Assembly (NCBI GenBank): GCA_021292165.1
Contig: CM037877.1
Coordinates: 114,896,304 to 114,960,303 of the forward strand
DNA: 64,000 nt
Direction of reading: 5' to 3'
Source: Shinisaurus crocodilurus
Taxonomy: Eukaryota > Chordata > Lepidosauria > Squamata > Shinisauridae
In this document: one piece after another, positions 46,445-58,547 of the stretch
Layout of the letters: the number at the start of each line of letters is the position of its first letter
Position numbering within the stretch: position 1 is the first letter of the stretch
The notes under the pieces: model-generated
Told to the model about the DNA's origin: nothing
The model's input: the letters and a program-made list of their open reading frames with translations, nothing else
Databases searched by the model: none
Program-made: the position numbers and the translations under genes

Positions 46445-46770
46445 ACTATCACTAAAACGGCCTTCTCCCTATCCCTTCAGCCAGAGCAGCTAGACTGGTG
46501 GGGACAAGGAAGAGGGCCTTTTCTGTGGCGGCCCCTGTACTGTGGAACTCTCTCCCGAGTGACCTCCACCATGCCCCCTCTCTGCTGAGCTTCCGCCACT
46601 CACTAAAAACATGGCTGTTCAGGCAGGAATGAATATGGGGTGGGCTAAGATTTTAAAATTTTATACTGTTTTAAATGTATTTTATCCTGTTTTTATCTTA
46701 CGTACATCGCCCAGGGTGGCTGGTTTGCCGGCCAGATGGGCGATAAAGAAATGTAAATAATAAATAAATA
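46445..46770 (+). mobile_element. L2-type LINE 3' end
   Basis: Encodes the ORF2 C-terminus (remnants of GRGPFLWRPLYCGTLS and LLSFRHSLKTWLFRQ) followed by the 3' UTR CATCGCCCAGGGTGGCTGG and GCCAGATGGGCGATAAAG, and an AATAATAAATAAATAAAAC tail. It is strongly 5'-truncated. Confidence 0.8.
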
Positions 46771-46774
46771 AAAC

Positions 46775-47534
46775 GTATTTTGTCCTTTGTCTCAAAAGCA
46801 ACCAAAGACAACTTAGATACTTAAGAGCTTTTCTACATGAAGCATTTATTGTGTGCTCATTATTCCCTACTCACGGTTGTTTACGGTTTCTTTAGATGAT
46901 GTTGTGTCTCCAGTTTCACTTCTGTGTCTAAAAACCACTTTTGGTGAGTTTTTTTAGAGCAGGGAAAATATGGTATTATTTATAAAAGCGAAAGAAAACA
47001 CCTTTTTTACTTGTGTATTTGCACTATTCCGTTATGCCACCGTGCCACCTAGAGGATATGTAGCTGAAAAGCAGGAAAGGAAACTCTCTTCATGTAGCTC
47101 TTAGTTCTGTGATGAAACTGAAAGTAGATATAGGCCATTAACAGCCTCGTGTAGAAAAGCCCTCAGATGGGCACATTTTCATACCCTTTACCCTGCAGCC
47201 CACCCTCAATGCAATTTTATTTTTAGAAATAACCCTCCCCTAAGGTTAGGCCATTCTTTCGTGGTAATTAATGTAGAATAACACACTTGTAAACTGTGAG
47301 CAGATTTGATTTGGAACATGCTGATAAATTTGGCACCAGAAAATGGGTCACTGATTATATTTCCAATTTGCATTTGGCTCTCGTTCACTTTCTGCTTGTG
47401 CGCCAAAAACACAGGTGCTGAAACAGAGTGCTGCAGCCTTGGAATTGTATGGTCTATGTTGCATTAATCACACCATGCCTTAAAGTTAGCTTGTGCTGTT
47501 TCGATGGAGCTATTACTTTAAATTCTTTCTTTAA

Positions 47535-47573
<39 letters not shown>

Positions 47574-49585
47574 AGAAGAAAAAGAAAGATATCGCCCAAA
47601 CAGATTTGCGCATATGAATGGACTGAAACAAAGAATATAATCTTAACCCCAGTGAATGATTTTCAGACTGACATCTGTACATTAAGAATATGTAAAAATA
47701 ACAATTTCATGCTCTGACAGCTTATTCTGCATTGATGGTGGTGGGATAATACCATGGGAATGCCAAATGTCAAAGCATTACATAATGTCAGCCATTCACA
47801 TGTTCTTCTGATGAGTTATCACTTGACTGTTCCTTAAGGGACATTCTTCTGAAAAAAATGAGAATGAGGGAGGCAAAGAACTATCAAAACAACTCAGGGC
47901 AAACTCAAGGATTAGCATTAATGTAAATGAACAACATTGAACCTGAATTTTTCTTAAGATCAATTCCCCCCCCACTGCCCCCCCCCCCCCACATTGCTAG
48001 ATGCTGGAGGTCTCAAAAGAGAGACCTTCTGAAGGCAGGAGTAGTGTTCCCTGGACCAATATGTAAAAACTTAAGATCACCCAGGCAGCAAGCATTCACC
48101 ACTCTTCTGTTTTGTTCCACCCCTTCCCTGCATGATTGGCCACTGCCCTTCCGTCCTCATCTTGCCAGCAAGTTCTGTCTGGGTGCTCTCTGATCACCAG
48201 GGGCCCTGATCCTGTGGGGAAGTGCTTAGCCCCTCCAAGTTGTGACAGCATTTGAATGTGCTTCTTCAAAAATGGCAAATATACCCTGCCAAATTGCAGT
48301 GATGCCATTTTACTGATTTCTACCTTGCTTTGGTTTCAGATTCAGTGGTTCCCTTTTACACTATTCTCCTGCAATTGCTTTCATTCTGGCACTTTTAAGA
48401 CCAATTATGGTGCTACCTCAAGAAAATGTAATTGTATTTTGATACTTAGTAAATATACAGCAGGAACCAGGGCCATAGCCAGGCCTGAGTATATGCCAGA
48501 CTTCCCTTGCCACCCCACCTTCCAACTGCAAAATGTGTTAGTGGACATAGAATTCAGATTCCCGGGAAACTCAGCTTTCTTTTTAAATCCAGTTTCTAGC
48601 ACTTATGCTTATGGAGCTATACTTTTTTCTTTTCTTTTCTTTTGAGCTACACTTAAAATGTATGAATAACTCCTGCTGAAATCTCACATGCCAGAGGAGT
48701 TGCTGAATGCCTTTTCTAATGCTGGGGCTTCAGTGCTTGTAGCAGAAACATTTTAAACACAAAATAGAAGCAATTTTGGGTTATTCAAAATACAACAATC
48801 TGCACAAGTTTTGTCTAATTTACATGTACTATCTTCTTTTGTTAGGCCAAGACCAGGATGGTTTATAGATGTTTCCTTAGTTGGAGCTCATCCTTAGGAA
48901 ATAATTGAGAACTTTCTTGGGTGCTTGGAAGGGGTGAAGCTAAGAATGTGACACACCCAGTCCCCCTAGATAGGGATGTGTGGAAGAAGAGGTGCCTGAA
49001 TGAAGAAACAGAAATAGTAGTTTTGGGGAAAGAAACAGAGGCAGAGAGCAAGCACCAACATTTAACTGAAGGCTAGCAATATGCTGAAGTTCAGTGGGCC
49101 AGCCCAAGTACAAAAGCTAACTGGATTGGTTGTCGAACAGGCAATGGGCAGTATCCTCCACCACACCTGAATGCTCTCCGCAGGCAGGGAGATGGTGCTG
49201 TTTTGTGCTTGTCGGCAACACTTGAGTCACACTGAACAGTCTTGCTGCTAGTGCTTAATTTTGACCGATGAGACATATATTTGATCTTACTGGCCATTTC
49301 TTCTTCAGCAGGAAGTCGTTAGCTACTAGTGAAATTGCTGCCATTACAAAAGTTATGTGTTGAGGGCAGACTTCTATATCACAAGGATCCTTGGTCTGTG
49401 TATGTGCACGCGCACACACTTACAAGCAGTGCATCATGTGCACACACATGGAACCTGCCTCCTCTTGGGAGTTTCTGTTGATTGGAGGCCAGACCAGCCA
49501 ATGTCAGGGATGATGGGCAGTTTGCCTCCACCATAACACTGTAGCCAAATGCAACACCTTCCCAGAGGAATGAGTGGGAGCCATT
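46775..49585. other. no gene recognised
   Basis: AT-rich sequence with a CT tract at 47538-47570 and C-runs near 47970. The 129-residue frame near 48256 has no domain signature and is probably chance. Confidence 0.5.
47538..47570. repeat. (CT)n microsatellite
   Basis: About sixteen TC units. Confidence 0.95.
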
Positions 49586-49589
49586 CATA

Positions 49590-49831
49590 TTTATTTATTT
49601 ATTTATTTATTATATTTATACCCCGCCTTTTTTCCTGAAAGGAACCCAAGGTGGCTTACATAATCCTCCTCCTCTCCATTTTATCCTCACAACAACCCTG
49701 TGAGGTAGGTCAGGCTGAGAGTCAGTGACTGGCCCAAAGTCACCCAGTGGGTTTCATGGCTGAGCGGGGACTAGAACCCAGGATCTCCTGAGTCCCAGTC
49801 CAACACTCTCACCACTACGCCACACTGGCTC
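49590..49831 (-). mobile_element. Sauria-type tRNA-derived SINE
   Basis: A full-length copy on the minus strand. The plus strand ends CACTACGCCACACTGGCTC, the complement of the tRNA-like head. GGGACTAGAACCCAG is the complement of the B-box. AACAACCCTGTGAGGTAGG is the body, and TATTTATTTATTTATT is the tail complement. Confidence 0.9.
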
Positions 49832-50403
49832 ATATATATGGGGCAAAGGCTGCTTCCAGACTAGATCCCCCTAGTCTTCCAGACTAAAGCAATGGTGCTG
49901 AGGCATTGCTTCTCCACAGTTAAGGAGCACTTAACATAATGCTATATTATCTCACCTTTTCTTTTTAACTAGTTGGCAACACAGAGATTAATCCCCACTT
50001 CAGGAGGGGGTGAAATGTGTAACACAGCTGTGATGATGCAAGTGCCTTTTTTCACTGCATGTTTGTGGCTCACAATGCCACTGCATGAATCATGTTCTCA
50101 TTCTGTATACCCACGTTTCTCAACAGGAAGGGCAGCAGAAAGTAGTGTGTGAAAGATTCTATAGGCATGGCAGGAAGAGAAACACTGCTTATTTATTAAA
50201 AACAAAACAAAACCATACTGTTTGCCCTTTCTTGGTTCCTGGTATTTACGTCACCTTCCCCTCCTCTAGTGTGAACTTGACTCTTTCACCCAGAACAGTG
50301 TGTGTAATTAACAAGCTACGTTATACTGGTCATTGACTGTAATAAACATAATCGAATAACAAGCTACGAAGCACTGTAGAGGGAGAACCACAAAGCTCTA
50401 CAT

Positions 50404-50526
50404 CAGGGCTCTCCAACCTTGGGTCCCCAGATTTTGCTGGACTACAGCTCCCAGAATCCCTTGCCATTAGCCATGCTGGGAGCTATAGGCCAGCAACATC
50501 TGGGGACCCAAAGTTGGAGATCCCTG
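50404..50526. mobile_element. hAT-like fold-back MITE (F2)
   Basis: CAGGGCTCTCCAACCTTGGG left, AAAGTTGGAGATCCCTG right. Flanks CTCTACAT and CTCTAGAA match at 6 of 8 positions. The internal palindrome is CTGGACTACAGCTCCCAG versus GGGAGCTATAGGCCAGC. Confidence 0.7.
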
Positions 50527-50844
50527 CTCTAGAATCACATTGCAGTCTGTCGTACTACTCTGCTTGGTCCTGCACAGGAAAGCACTCAGAAGAGGCACAA
50601 CAGAGAGGGATGGGCATGTAATTAATTATTCAAGCAGACATAGCTGCTACACTCTTGATTTGGAGAACAGTTCTGGGAAAAGTGTAGATTCCAGGCCTCC
50701 AGTAGGGCATCCTCTGACGGGACGCTGGGGCTTCAGTCAGGAACCTCATGTCCTGGGATGAACCCTGGTGAGCTACATGGATCTGTGAATTTTGATGTCT
50801 CAGAGCCCTCTTAATAATAGGGGTAACAACATCAACAACACTGA

Positions 50845-51088
50845 GAGCCAGTGTGGTGTAGTGGTGAGAGTGTTGGACTGGGACTCGGGAGACCCGGGTT
50901 CTAGTCCCCGCTCGGCCATGAAACTCACTGGGTGACTTTGGGCCAGTCACTGACTCTCAGCCTAACCTACCTCGCAGGGTTGTTGTGAGGATAAAATGGA
51001 GAGGAGGAGGAGGAGGATTATGTAACCCGCCTTGGGTTCCTTGCAGGAAAAAAGGCGGGGTATAAATATAATGAATAAATAAATAAAC
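50845..51088 (+). mobile_element. Sauria-type tRNA-derived SINE
   Basis: GAGCCAGTGTGGTGTAGTGG head, GGGTTCTAGTCCCCGCTCGG B-box region, TTGGGCCAGTCACTGACTCT body, then ACCCGCCTTGGGTTCCTTGC LINE-like tail and AATAAATAAATAAA. Very similar to the copy at 49590, so the family has been active relatively recently. Confidence 0.9.
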
Positions 51089-51130
51089 CCCTGTGGTGGG
51101 AAGCAGTACCCCTAGATTGGTCAGGCCTCA

Positions 51131-51355
51131 CAGAATCATAGAAAAGTAGAGTAGGGAGGGGCCTACATGGCCATCGAGTCCAACCCCCTGCTCAATGCAG
51201 GAATCCAAGTCAAAGCATCCCTGACAGATGGCCATCCAGCTTCACCTTGAATGCCTCCAGAGTGGGAGAGCCCACCACCTCCCTAGGTAGTTGGTTCCAT
51301 TGTCTTATTGCTCTAACAGTCAGGAATTTTTTCCTGATGTTTAGGTGGAATCTGG
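51131..51355 (-). mobile_element. CR1 LINE 3' end
   Basis: On the plus strand it starts AGAATCATAGAAAAGTAGAG and continues TCGAGTCCAACCCCCTGCTC, the complement of the CR1 3' end. It matches 53881-54110 closely and is truncated after TTTAGGTGGAATCTGG. Confidence 0.85.
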
Positions 51356-51359
51356 GAAA

Positions 51360-52615
51360 CCTCGTATTATTACTAGGGGCCCTACATTATTTCCTTAGCT
51401 GGTAAACAGAGCAGTATCTTCGAACAGCTTCACCCCGGCAACTAAGCTCAGCGACTTTTCAGGATTCAAGCAACGCTGTCCTGCATCATCTTATACGCAG
51501 TTGATTCCAACCCTCACACACCCTTGGTTATGTATTGTTGAAAGACATCTTCAGTGCACTTGACCCTGCCTTTCCAGAACTTGCTCTCACGCGCAACTGC
51601 ATACATTTCTAGAGGGAGAACCATGTTAAGTCTGTTGCTGCAAAAACAACAGGGTCTTTTGGCACGGTCTTTATGGTGCCAAAAGACACTGTGCAAAGCT
51701 GCAGTGCCATACATCTGCATGTTGGGCTTCCTCCAAGGGGATTCCCCTGTGGACGCGGAATGAGGAGGAAAACCTGCTCTGGCAAAAAAAAGAAAAGAAA
51801 AGCCAGTCATAAGGAATGCTACAACAATGTATGCAAAACGCCAAATTTTATTATAATAATTGCTATTTCCTTATGTTTTGTTGTTTTTCAGTACTTGAAA
51901 ACACACTGAGCTATTGTGCGAAACCAGATACTTTGTGCAAAGATCACTGCTCAAGCAAGCCATATTGTTCAAGGGTCTTCCCATTTTGGAGATTGTTATT
52001 GGAAATGTGACATGGCCATGTTGATGTACAGGTGCCACCAAGGACCTTCTGCCCCTGGTAAGAGAAGTAGAGAAATGAGAGAAGTTGAGTTATGTCCACC
52101 TCCTTGCTGTAGACTCGAGAGATTGCTGCTATGCAAGGTGCACGGAAAGTGGAAGTGACAAAAGTGTAGGGAGGTTTAGTCAAGTCCAGAACTAATTTTC
52201 ATCCAGGCTTCCTGCCCCTATACATCATCCATATATTAAAAAGGGGCATTTTATCCATTGTGAAGGCCTCTCTGTGAAGAACATACAAGTGAGAAGGAAC
52301 AACTTGATGGACTTTCAAGAATAGTGACAAGGTCTCTGACACACATTCATGAATAACCATGAGCTACCTGCCTATGGTGGCCAGATGGGCAACTGATGAG
52401 CAGTAATATAAAACAAAGTACAGGACCTCGAAAGTCATATATTCTCTTAGACAGAAGCATTTCATTGAGTGTGCTGGGAGGGGCACAGAGATTCTGCTTC
52501 ATCACAGGTATCTTTTGCAAAGCCAGGTTTTCTAATATCAAACATTATGATATCTGAAGAACAGAAGAATATTATTTTCTAAAATTCATATCCCTCCACA
52601 TATAACAAAGCGTTA
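51360..52615. other. no gene recognised
   Basis: Short open frames around 51514-52183 overlap on both strands and show no domain pattern. Confidence 0.5.
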
Positions 52616-52619
52616 TCCA

Positions 52620-52870
52620 CTGACTGGGCCTGCCCAGATATTAAGGTCAATGTCAGAGGCCTTGCTCTCGGAGTCATCTCAGGATATTCAGTGAGTGAGC
52701 TGCAGAGACAGGGCCTACTCTGTGGTAATGTGAAATCTCTCAGGCTCTGTCCCTCTTTGTTGCTCTTTCACCAGAAATTGAGGACACCCTTTTTTCAGCA
52801 AGCTTTTAATATGTAACATCTAGTTTTAGTGTCAGTTTTAATGTGTGATATATTTTAGGCTTGCTGCTGT
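52620..52870 (+). mobile_element. degenerate L2-type LINE 3' end
   Basis: GGGCCTACTCTGTGGTAATG and CCAGAAATTGAGGACACCC then TTTTTTCAGCAAGCTTTTAA follow the order of the ORF2 C-terminus seen at 46500-46620 (GGGCCTTTTCTGTGGCGG ... AAAACATGGCTGTTC). The match is weak. Confidence 0.4.
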
Positions 52871-52886
52871 TAGATTCCTGCTCGTT

Positions 52887-52926
52887 CATGACTACCCAGG
52901 GGTTAAACAAACCCTGGGTAGTCATG
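52887..52926. repeat. perfect short hairpin, 15-bp arms
   Basis: Arms CATGACTACCCAGGG (52887-52901) and CCCTGGGTAGTCATG (52912-52926) are exact reverse complements around a 10-base GTTAAACAAA loop. It may be a collapsed remnant of a fold-back transposon. Confidence 0.75.
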
Positions 52927-53107
52927 ACATGTGAGCTGGGCCAATATATTCTTTGTTATTGCTTTTAGATTTTTTTGTTAGGTGGACTTTTATAGTTGTA
53001 TCATACGGTTTTATAGTTGCATTGTATGCCACTCTGGGTACAAAGAATGGTATATAACAATACATCATTCTCCTTCCTCTTTCTTTTCCTGTAGAAAATA
53101 TGGCATT

Positions 53108-53276
53108 ACAGTATTTTTCCATGTATAAGACTATACTTTTTCCTAAAATTGTTAGACTAAAAATTGAGGGTCGTCTTATACATGGAAGTAAGCCAAGGAG
53201 AGAACCGCGCAGTTGCGAAACTGCCCAGTGGGGGGCGTCTTATACATGGGGGCGTCTTATAGACGGAAAAATACGG
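53108..53276. mobile_element. mariner-like MITE (169 bp)
   Basis: Inverted termini CAGTATTTTTCC and GGAAAAATACGG, flanked by TA on both sides. The sub-terminal GTATAAGAC motif recurs inverted as GTCTTATA. Non-coding and non-autonomous. Confidence 0.8.
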
Positions 53277-53880
53277 TAACTATGTCCAGTTCCTGTTATT
53301 TTCTAGAGATGAAAGCATTGGTCCACAGCTGGTACAACTCAGCACTAATATTAATGGATCAACATTATGTATTTATCATATCTAAATTACATTATTTCTA
53401 AAATAATTTTGAAGTACGGTAGTTAAGAATCAGTACCTCCTCACAGACCAATAGGTTCCTTGGATCCTACAGATGACAAACATCACAGAGTAGTCCAGAA
53501 TTTTTCTGTTTTCAGCTGAATGCCATACAGTATTGTTAGTTTCCTGCAGGGTACCCAGGTGCTCTGTGAAGGGTCATGGCTTACAAAGAAATATGTCAAT
53601 AAATTAGAGGCGCCTACAACATCCATGTTCAGTATTAACACAGAAGGGCCTTCTTTAAGAAGCTTGGCATGAAGATCCAGCGTTGGGTAAAGGGGAGTCT
53701 TTCTATGGTGAGCCATCTGTCGTCACACATGGAAACACTTTTCAAAAAAATATACCAACGCTGCAATTATTAAAAGGTTCCACCATTTATTTACTTACAC
53801 CAAATGTTGTAGGGGAGGGGGAGGTTCCATTTTCATGTATAGTGTGCCTTCCCAACATATAAAAACATATAAACATAACT

Positions 53881-54560
53881 CATAGAATCATAGAAAAGTA
53901 GAGTTGGAAGGGGCCTACCAGGCCATCGAGTCCAACCCCCTGCTCAATGCAGGAATCCAGGTCAAAGCATCCCTGACAGATGGCTGTCCAGCTGCACCTT
54001 GAATGCCTCCAGAGTGGGAGAGCCCACCACCTCCCTAGGTAGTTGGTTCCATTGTCTTATTGCTCTGACAGTCAGGAAATTTTTCCTGATGTTTAGGTGG
54101 AATCTGGATTCCTGTAACTTGAGCCCATTATTCCGTGTCCTGCATACTGGGATGATCGAGAAGAGATCCTTGCCCTCCTCTGTGTGACAACCCTTTAAGT
54201 ACTGGAAGAGTGCGATCATATCTCCCCTCAGTCTCCTCTTCTGAAGGCTAAACATGCCCAGTTCTTTCAGTCTCTCCTCACAGGGCCTTGTTTCCAGTCC
54301 CTTTATCATCCTTGTTGCCCTCCTCTGAACCCGCTCCAGTTTGTCTACGTCCTTCTTAAAGTGTGGTGCCCAGAACTGGACGCAGTACTCAAGATGAGGC
54401 CTAACCAGTGCTGAGTAAAGGGGAATTATCACTTCACGCGATTTGGAAGCTATACTTCTATTAATGCAGCCCAAAATAGCATTTGCCTTCTTTGCAGCCA
54501 CATCGCATTGCTGGCTCATCACAGAAGTCATCCACCGACCATTTAATTTCACAGAAAAAT
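53881..54560 (-). mobile_element. CR1 LINE, 5'-truncated with intact C-terminal frame
   Basis: The minus-strand frame 54552-53962 (196 residues) is open throughout. It contains [60 protein letters not shown] and [18 protein letters not shown], the CR1 post-catalytic region and C-terminus. The catalytic YADD part is missing because of 5' truncation. The 3' end is the canonical CR1 TTGGACTCGATGGCCTGG plus CTATGATTCTATGAG on the minus strand. The composite SINEs at 58564 and 58835 carry the same 3' end. Confidence 0.9.
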
Positions 54561-55134
54561 CTGTGATGAGATTTTGGAAGCCTTCTGCTTCTGGGCTGGA
54601 GTCAGTGCGTATAATCCTGAAGTTAGGGATGCTTAGGGCCCATTGAAATTAATGGGATTTGTGCACACCTGACCTTCTCTGAATTGCATCCAATATATAA
54701 CTATACAAGATTACAACCAGAATTGGTTATGGCAGTCAGCTGCCAGTTCACTTCCACAAAATACTGCTCATGCAAGCAGTCTACTTGCATGGGCAATGTA
54801 ACATTTGAACTGTAAATTTACACAAGGCTGCAGCTCTTCTTCTGTGTACTGGGAAAATTACAGCTGATCCTCAAAAACAATCATCAGAGTCTGGTAAGAG
54901 GGGGCAGATTATACAATACCTTCTCCATTGACTCTAAAATCATGCATTGGAAACTGTCAGAATACATCATGAGATGGACTATACATAATCTTGAAATAGC
55001 AGAGCATTCTATGGAACTGTCTGCAGCAAGGAACACATCCCTAAAATAAGGGACTTTAGCTGCTGTTGCAGGGGTGCAGAACCTCAGGCCAGGGGTCAAA
55101 ATCCAGCCCCCTGGGGTTCGCCAGAAGGCCCCGC

Positions 55135-55791
55135 TGTGGCGTAACCCCACAATTCAGTTCCCTGGTGTATGTCTGCTTTAGTATATTTAGTGAGTCTAGA
55201 ATGTTGAACTGGGTGGGTGTGGTTTGTGATGTCTTGGAAAGGGTGGGGGGAAGAGTATATAAGGAGTGTTTGAGTGATGTCAGAGTCAGTTGAGTGTTGA
55301 GAGTTAGTGTGTTGGAGTGTTGAGAGAGTGTGTTGGGAGTTAGGTTAGTTGAGTTATTCGTGTCTTGTCTGTCAGGAGTTTTGAGAGAAATCAGTGCTTG
55401 CCTGAAGAGTGAATTAGGAGTGATAGGGACTTAGGTTAATTACAAAATGTTTGGGGGAGGCAGGTTTAAAGTTATTTTCTGGAACTAAGATTTTGAGAAT
55501 TAAAATAAATTTATTATTTTGTTTGCTACCCAAATCCTACGTGTCAGCTTGGCGTTATTAACCTGCATTACTTTTAAATCTACACACACACACCGTTGTA
55601 CCCACAGTATCATAAATTTAAAATAGATCTTTAATAACCTGTATTAATCTTTTCCCTCATTGGTAGGGGAAAGGTTTCATTTGACCCTCCCCTCAGGTTT
55701 TTAAGTGTTGGTGCTTAGCCTGAGAAGGGTTTATGTGGCGGGTCCTAAAGTGTATGGACGGTGTCGTCGCACCCGCCCCTTTACCCCAACA
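55135..55791 (+). mobile_element. LTR-like insertion (candidate solo LTR)
   Basis: Starts TGTGGCG and ends CCCCAACA, fitting TG...CA termini. It has a TATA-like GTATATAAGG at ~55254, then GT-rich leader DNA, then AAAATAAATTTATT (poly(A)-signal-like) near 55503. It carries no genes. A flanking target duplication is not evident. Confidence 0.45.
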
Positions 55792-55849
55792 GTCTGGTGG
55801 TTTCCCAACTTTTGTGCAGTTTTCTCTGATGGAAATTGTAATGCTGGCT

Positions 55850-56285
55850 GCTTAAATCAATGAAGTAATGTGACCACTAGTTACAGTGGGAGGGAAGGGT
55901 CAATTGAACAATTCCCAGGGTGCATGTCTTTATAAGCCCTCCTCCCTACTTCCTGCCTCTGTGGCCAGCTCTCTCTCTCCCTTTCCCCAACATGATGGAC
56001 GCAGGGTCTGAGCTGGCTTCCAGCCAGTGATCTCCAATGAAGACTAATCTGCCTATATGCATCCTGCATATATGAATAAATGGACTGTAAGTAAAACTAA
56101 TAAATGTCTTTATTAGTTTTAAACCTTGTATGGACAATCCATTCTTTTAAAGAGCCTTTTTAGCAGGGTTTAACAACACACGTGGTAATAACCAGTTTCA
56201 ATAACCAGGCTGCGCATAAGGGGGGAAACTCTGCTTTGTCCTAACCAGTATAGGACTGACTCCTTTCCCCATATCCTCCAACAAA
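55850..56285 (+). mobile_element. possible second LTR-like insertion
   Basis: This block also interrupts the same hAT element. It contains TTTATAAGCCC (TATA-like, ~55930) and ATGAATAAATGG (poly(A)-signal-like, ~56072) about 140 bp later. Boundaries are unresolved. Confidence 0.3.
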
Positions 56286-56574
56286 CTCCCCATTCTTAAA
56301 ATTTGAAATGCCTCTCCGAAGGCTTTGTTATGGGCAGGAAGAGCCTTAAATGAAAATATGGTGGTATTTTTGGCCCCACCCCTTTTGTCCTGGGCTCCAC
56401 CCACCACTGGAGGAAATGGTATTTGGTCCTCAGACCAAAAGAGGTTCACCACCCGTTTTGAAGGAACAAGACAGGAAATCAGAATTCCATCAGAAAACAT
56501 GGATGTTTATTAGGGTTTTATGCATGCACTTCATCCTTTTGTATCTCAAAGACCAGCCTCCCAAGCCACTTAAC

Positions 56575-56667
56575 AGGGATAGGCAACCTGGTGCCTTCCA
56601 GATGTTTTGGACTACAACACCCATAATCCCTGACCACTGGCCATGCTTGCTAGGTTGCCCACCCCTG
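56575..56667. repeat. F2-type fold-back, shortened
   Basis: GGCAACCTGGTGCCTTCCAG left and AGGTTGCCCACCCCTG right. The internal mirror is mostly deleted. Confidence 0.55.
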
Positions 56668-56823
56668 CCACATAGCAAACTTATTTAAACTGATGAAAGT
56701 TTCAAAGACAGGTTGTGATATGGTTTGATGGTCTGCTGTTAAAAAATCCCACAGAGCACGTGCAAGTCTTTGCATTTGCCTAAACTAGCTCTAGTTCTTG
56801 GCCTTTGATACCAGTTACACTAG

Positions 56824-56958
56824 CAGTGTTCTCCAACCTTGGGTCCCCAGATGTTTTTGGCCTACAACTCCCTGCATGCCCCAGCAGGCTTCGCTGGCTG
56901 GGGCATGCTGGGAGTTGTAGGCCAAAAACATCTGGGGACCCAAGGTTGGAGAACACTG
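56824..56958. mobile_element. hAT-like fold-back MITE (F2), near-perfect palindrome
   Basis: CAGTGTTCTCCAACCTTGGG left and CAAGGTTGGAGAACACTG right, with long mirrored arms including GTTTTTGGCCTACAACTCCC. No clean target duplication at this copy. Confidence 0.75.
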
Positions 56959-57319
56959 CCTAGCAGAATATACATACTCTGTTAATATAGCTCTGAGTTA
57001 CCATATGTAGAGCTATCACAGAATTACCATTTCATTTTACAGGGCAACAAAATGTGCACACACAAAATCTTCAGGCCTTGGTTAGCCAGTTCAGTTATCA
57101 CATATACATTCACATACCCACCAACATTTAACAGATGAAAACAGGGACATGTATGTACTCATAACATCCCTGCTCTCCCACCACGGATCATTGCCCAAAC
57201 CAACCCCTTTCTTCATCGCACTTTGGTAAAGGGTCTGTTTGTATACTCTGTTCATTTACTGGCTTCAGCAGCAGTGTGTGTTCATAAACTGACCAACAAT
57301 GCAGTAACACACACTCAAG

Positions 57320-57540
57320 GGTTGTGTGGGTTGTTGTTCTTGTTGAAATGTGGGTTATCATGTTGTCTGAACCCAGCCGAGATAACAAACCATGATCAAC
57401 AACCCACAGTTCACAACCCAACAACAAATCATGGGTTCTCTTCATGGGTTGCTTGTGCTTAACAAGCTGTGGCTTGTTAGCGCAGCTAGGTTCAGACAAC
57501 ACGATAACCAACATTTCAACAACAACCCATGGTTCAACTG
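57320..57540. repeat. F4 fold-back element
   Basis: The left arm TTGTTGAAATGTGGGTTATC then ATGTTGTCTGAACCC is mirrored by GGTTCAGACAACACGATAAC then CAACATTTCAACAAC at 57490-57525. The terminal GTTGTCTGAACCCAG motif links it to the large palindrome at 44311. Confidence 0.65.
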
Positions 57541-57854
57541 TTGTCTGAACCCAGTCTGTACTGTTTAATTGAATAAGTGCTTGCCGCCTGATCATATGCA
57601 TATTTACCCAGAGGTAAAGCAGCAGGAGTCAGACACCCTCCATCCATCTTGCTTGCATACAGCTCTAGCTGAGAGCCTCCCTCCCTCTCTCCAGCCTCCA
57701 ACTGCTATCACTGAGGCCACCAGAGGGAGAGGAAACAGCAGCCTCTCCACTGTGCTTAGATCCAGCTCCATGACCTGCTGAAATTTGTAAGGAAGAATCT
57801 AATGCCTGAATCTGCTTCTTTCCTCCTCCCTCCCAATCACTTTTCCTTTTGTGT

Positions 57855-57965
57855 CATATTTTTTAGACTGAAAGCCTATGGGCAGGGACTGCCTTATTTC
57901 TGATCTTTGTAAGTCATTCTGGGAGCCTTTTTGGCTGAAGAATGCTTAAAAAAAAATAAATAGTA
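57855..57965 (+). mobile_element. LINE/SINE 3' tail fragment
   Basis: GACTGAAAGCCTATGGGCAG, CTTTGTAAGTCATTCTGGGA and an A-rich AAAAAATAAATAG end. Confidence 0.5.
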
Positions 57966-58179
57966 ATTTTGCATAGGATTTCAGCCTTTGGTAAAATAGG
58001 GGGCATTGCCTCTTCTATTTCATGCCAAGATGCAAAAGTGTAATCATGGCTGCAGTCTCCTGCACACTTACCAAAGGCATAGGGACAGTCCAGTCGATAG
58101 GGAACACAAGCAGGAAGATGCTGTAATTGTGTTCATATCCTGCTTGTGGGCTTCCTGTAGGCACCTGGTTGGCCTCTGC

Positions 58180-58250
58180 GCAACCAGAATGCTGGACTAG
58201 ATAGGCCTTTGGTCTGATCTAACAATGGCTCCTCTTGTGTTCTTATTATA
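58180..58250 (+). mobile_element. LINE/SINE-like 3' tail fragment
   Basis: GCTGGACTAGATAGGCCTTT then GGTCTGATCTAAC and CTTGTGTTCTTAT. Same family as 15888-15951. Confidence 0.5.
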
Positions 58251-58547
58251 GTCCCAGCTGGAACATTCATGTCCTTTGGCTCCCCCTTGCTTTATTCATG
58301 GCTTTCCCCTTCTTATATTATTCATTTTTGGTAAAACTATTCTAGTGTATAATAATAATATTATTTCTTACCCACCTCTCCATCTAGATTGAGGCAGGGA
58401 ACAGCAGAAAATATAAAACACATAAATTAATCAAAACACAACACATACTATTAAAACATCTTAAAGCCATGTTTTTAAGATTACTAATAGTAAACTCAAC
58501 ACAGTCTTTGTGAGTTTATAAAAACACACGAAGAGATTATCTAGAAC

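Larger units (their letters stand above)
55069..56456. mobile_element. hAT-like element split by later insertions
   Basis: Left end CAGGGGTGCAGAACCTCAGG and right end near AGAGGTTCACCACCC. The pieces AAATCCAGCCCCCTGG, TTTCCCAACTTTTGTGCAG and TTTGAAATGCCTCTCCGAAG occur in the same order as in the 333-bp relative at 39864-40196. It is expanded to ~1.4 kb because two blocks (55135-55791 and about 55850-56285) lie between them. Confidence 0.65.
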
